Shown: positions 19,621 to 20,391 of the stretch, piece by piece | Layout of the letters: every line of letters begins with the position of its first letter | How positions within the stretch are numbered: the first letter of the stretch is position 1 | Assembly (NCBI GenBank): GCA_001598975.1 | Contig: BBXU01001597.1 | Coordinates: 1-20,391, forward strand | DNA: 20,391 bases | Direction: 5' to 3' | Origin: Parachlorella kessleri | Lineage: Eukaryota; Chlorophyta; Trebouxiophyceae; Chlorellales; Chlorellaceae | The notes under the pieces: model-generated | What the model saw: the letters and a program-made list of their open reading frames with translations, nothing else | Database searches by the model: none | Told to the model about the DNA's origin: nothing | Translations under genes and position numbers: made by a program

Positions 19621-19731
19621 GGTGTGTACATAGCGGAGGGAGCTGTTTTGCAAGCGTTGCTGCTGGGCCTGTTTGGCTCTCTTGTATTGTTGGTGGCTAG
19701 GCGCATCATGATGTCTGATCAGCTGATGTGA
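19552..19731 (+). other. Open frame without a start, membrane-helix-like, downstream of the oxidase
   Basis: This frame is open from 19552 to the TGA at 19729-19731 and has no ATG except close to its end. It reads SETLVISASLACQAFFAGVY and then VLQALLLGLFGSLVLLVARR, i.e. one or two hydrophobic helices followed by a basic pair, as in a C-terminal membrane anchor. It begins 73 nt after the oxidase stop, on the same strand. It could be an alternative terminal exon of the oxidase (for example a phase-0 donor at 19448/19449 joined to 19561), a gene fragment, or chance. The candidate acceptor has a poor context. Confidence 0.3.
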
Positions 19732-20391
19732 TGTGAGCGGGGGATGCCAAGCTTAAGTGCTCCCCACATGCATACGTGACGCGTTTAGATAAGTTTTTCA
19801 GTCCTTTGCTGCACTTGCTATCGAGCCTCTGCTTTGCATGACGTGTCCCACAAGACATTGGTAAGGGAGGACACAGATGGCCTCCGCCCTCATGAGGGTC
19901 TCCGTTTAGTTATTGCCTGCTAGCTGGTAGGGGCCATTGCTGCATGTTCTCAGGCCCCCTCAGAGCGGGGTTTGTGGTGGTCGTGGTCAATGCTCTTCAG
20001 AGGCTTGCCTGAGCGGAGCATGCCACCTGGCATCGACAGCACTGTCCAGTTGTTCCGGCTGGCTCTGAAGGCGGTAGAATACAATACCATGCAGAACTGA
20101 TCCCAGATGGGACCTTGCCCAGCTTGCTGCTCACGTATTTGTACTAGAGTGGCTCCAGGACTTAAGAAGATGCTCTACTTCTCTGTTACGGAGATGGAAC
20201 CCATGAAGTCAGCTATAGCTGCTGCGCCCCAGGCAAGTATGGACCCAGCGAGAGGACGACAAGGTCTTAGGCCAGCCTAGGAGCATACCTGTGCGCTGGT
20301 AAGTGGGGTTGGTTGGGAGCGTCGAGTGCGTTGATGGTGGTGTGGCTGCGTCTATATGTGGGTGTGGGTGTGTGTGGTGTGTGTGTGTGGT
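19732..20391. other. Right-end flank, no assigned gene
   Basis: No recognised gene. A 26-residue frame (ATG 20020 to TGA 20100), open further upstream to a tctcttcag-like acceptor at about 20000, has coding-like composition (PGIDSTVQLFRLALKAVEY), but no family is recognised. The last about 55 bases are a GT-rich simple sequence. Confidence 0.4.
20335..20391 (+). repeat. GT/GGT-rich simple sequence at window end
   Basis: A run of GTGTGGGTGTG-type bases continues to the end of the window. It is low complexity and probably intronic or intergenic; its true extent lies outside the window. Confidence 0.75.

Noticed and set aside
1..20391. A new multi-gene defence, mobile or biosynthetic system
   Set aside because: The genes are ordinary eukaryotic ones with unrelated roles. 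No transposase, integrase, terminal repeats or clustered pathway genes are visible.

Overview
This is nuclear DNA of a green alga, most likely a core chlorophyte and perhaps a trebouxiophyte; the exact lineage is inference. The evidence is GC-rich codon usage, genes cut into many short exons by roughly 70-500 nt introns with gtgngt donors and tgcag acceptors, TGTAA-type polyadenylation signals, and protein matches that are plant- or alga-like. There is no bacterial gene order and there are no ribosome-binding sites. I see no rRNA, tRNA, CRISPR array or intact transposon.

Six protein genes can be assembled exon by exon. Their reading frames stay open across every junction placed here. From left to right: (1) + strand, the 3' part of a cyclic-nucleotide-gated / HCN-like cation channel (304-3625; its start lies outside the window). 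(2) - strand, the U2 snRNP protein U2A' (4556-6416). (3) + strand, a small plastid-targeted-looking protein of a conserved plant/algal family, tentatively NTF2-like/DUF4864 (6805-7864). (4) - strand, a glyoxalase-fold (VOC) protein of the plant GLYI-like type (9366-10418). (5) + strand, RFT1, the N-glycosylation lipid-linked oligosaccharide protein (to 14162; start unresolved). (6) + strand, a complete 12-exon secreted berberine-bridge-enzyme-like flavoprotein with both covalent FAD-anchoring residues (15098-19478).

The first five genes alternate in strand. This gives two tail-to-tail spacers (3626-4555, 7865-9365) and two head-to-head spacers (6417-6804, about 10419-11194) that probably hold back-to-back promoters. 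RFT1 and the oxidase run in tandem. The genes do not form one pathway. The only functional echo is that RFT1 serves N-glycosylation and the neighbouring secreted oxidase carries four N-glycosylation sequons, which may be coincidence.

The most interesting signals are at the splicing level. There are two GC-AG introns with full gcaagt donors, one of them in the gene for a spliceosome protein. Two small tandem duplications sit across exon/intron donor junctions; one creates a second donor that would add a premature stop. Other points are a HCN-like channel with a K+-channel-like TIGYG filter, a perfect 12-bp hairpin between two divergent genes, a 40-bp tandem repeat with a conserved GC-stem palindrome upstream of the oxidase, and an open, strongly membrane-like frame just downstream of the oxidase stop codon. 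No wholly new multi-gene system is evident.
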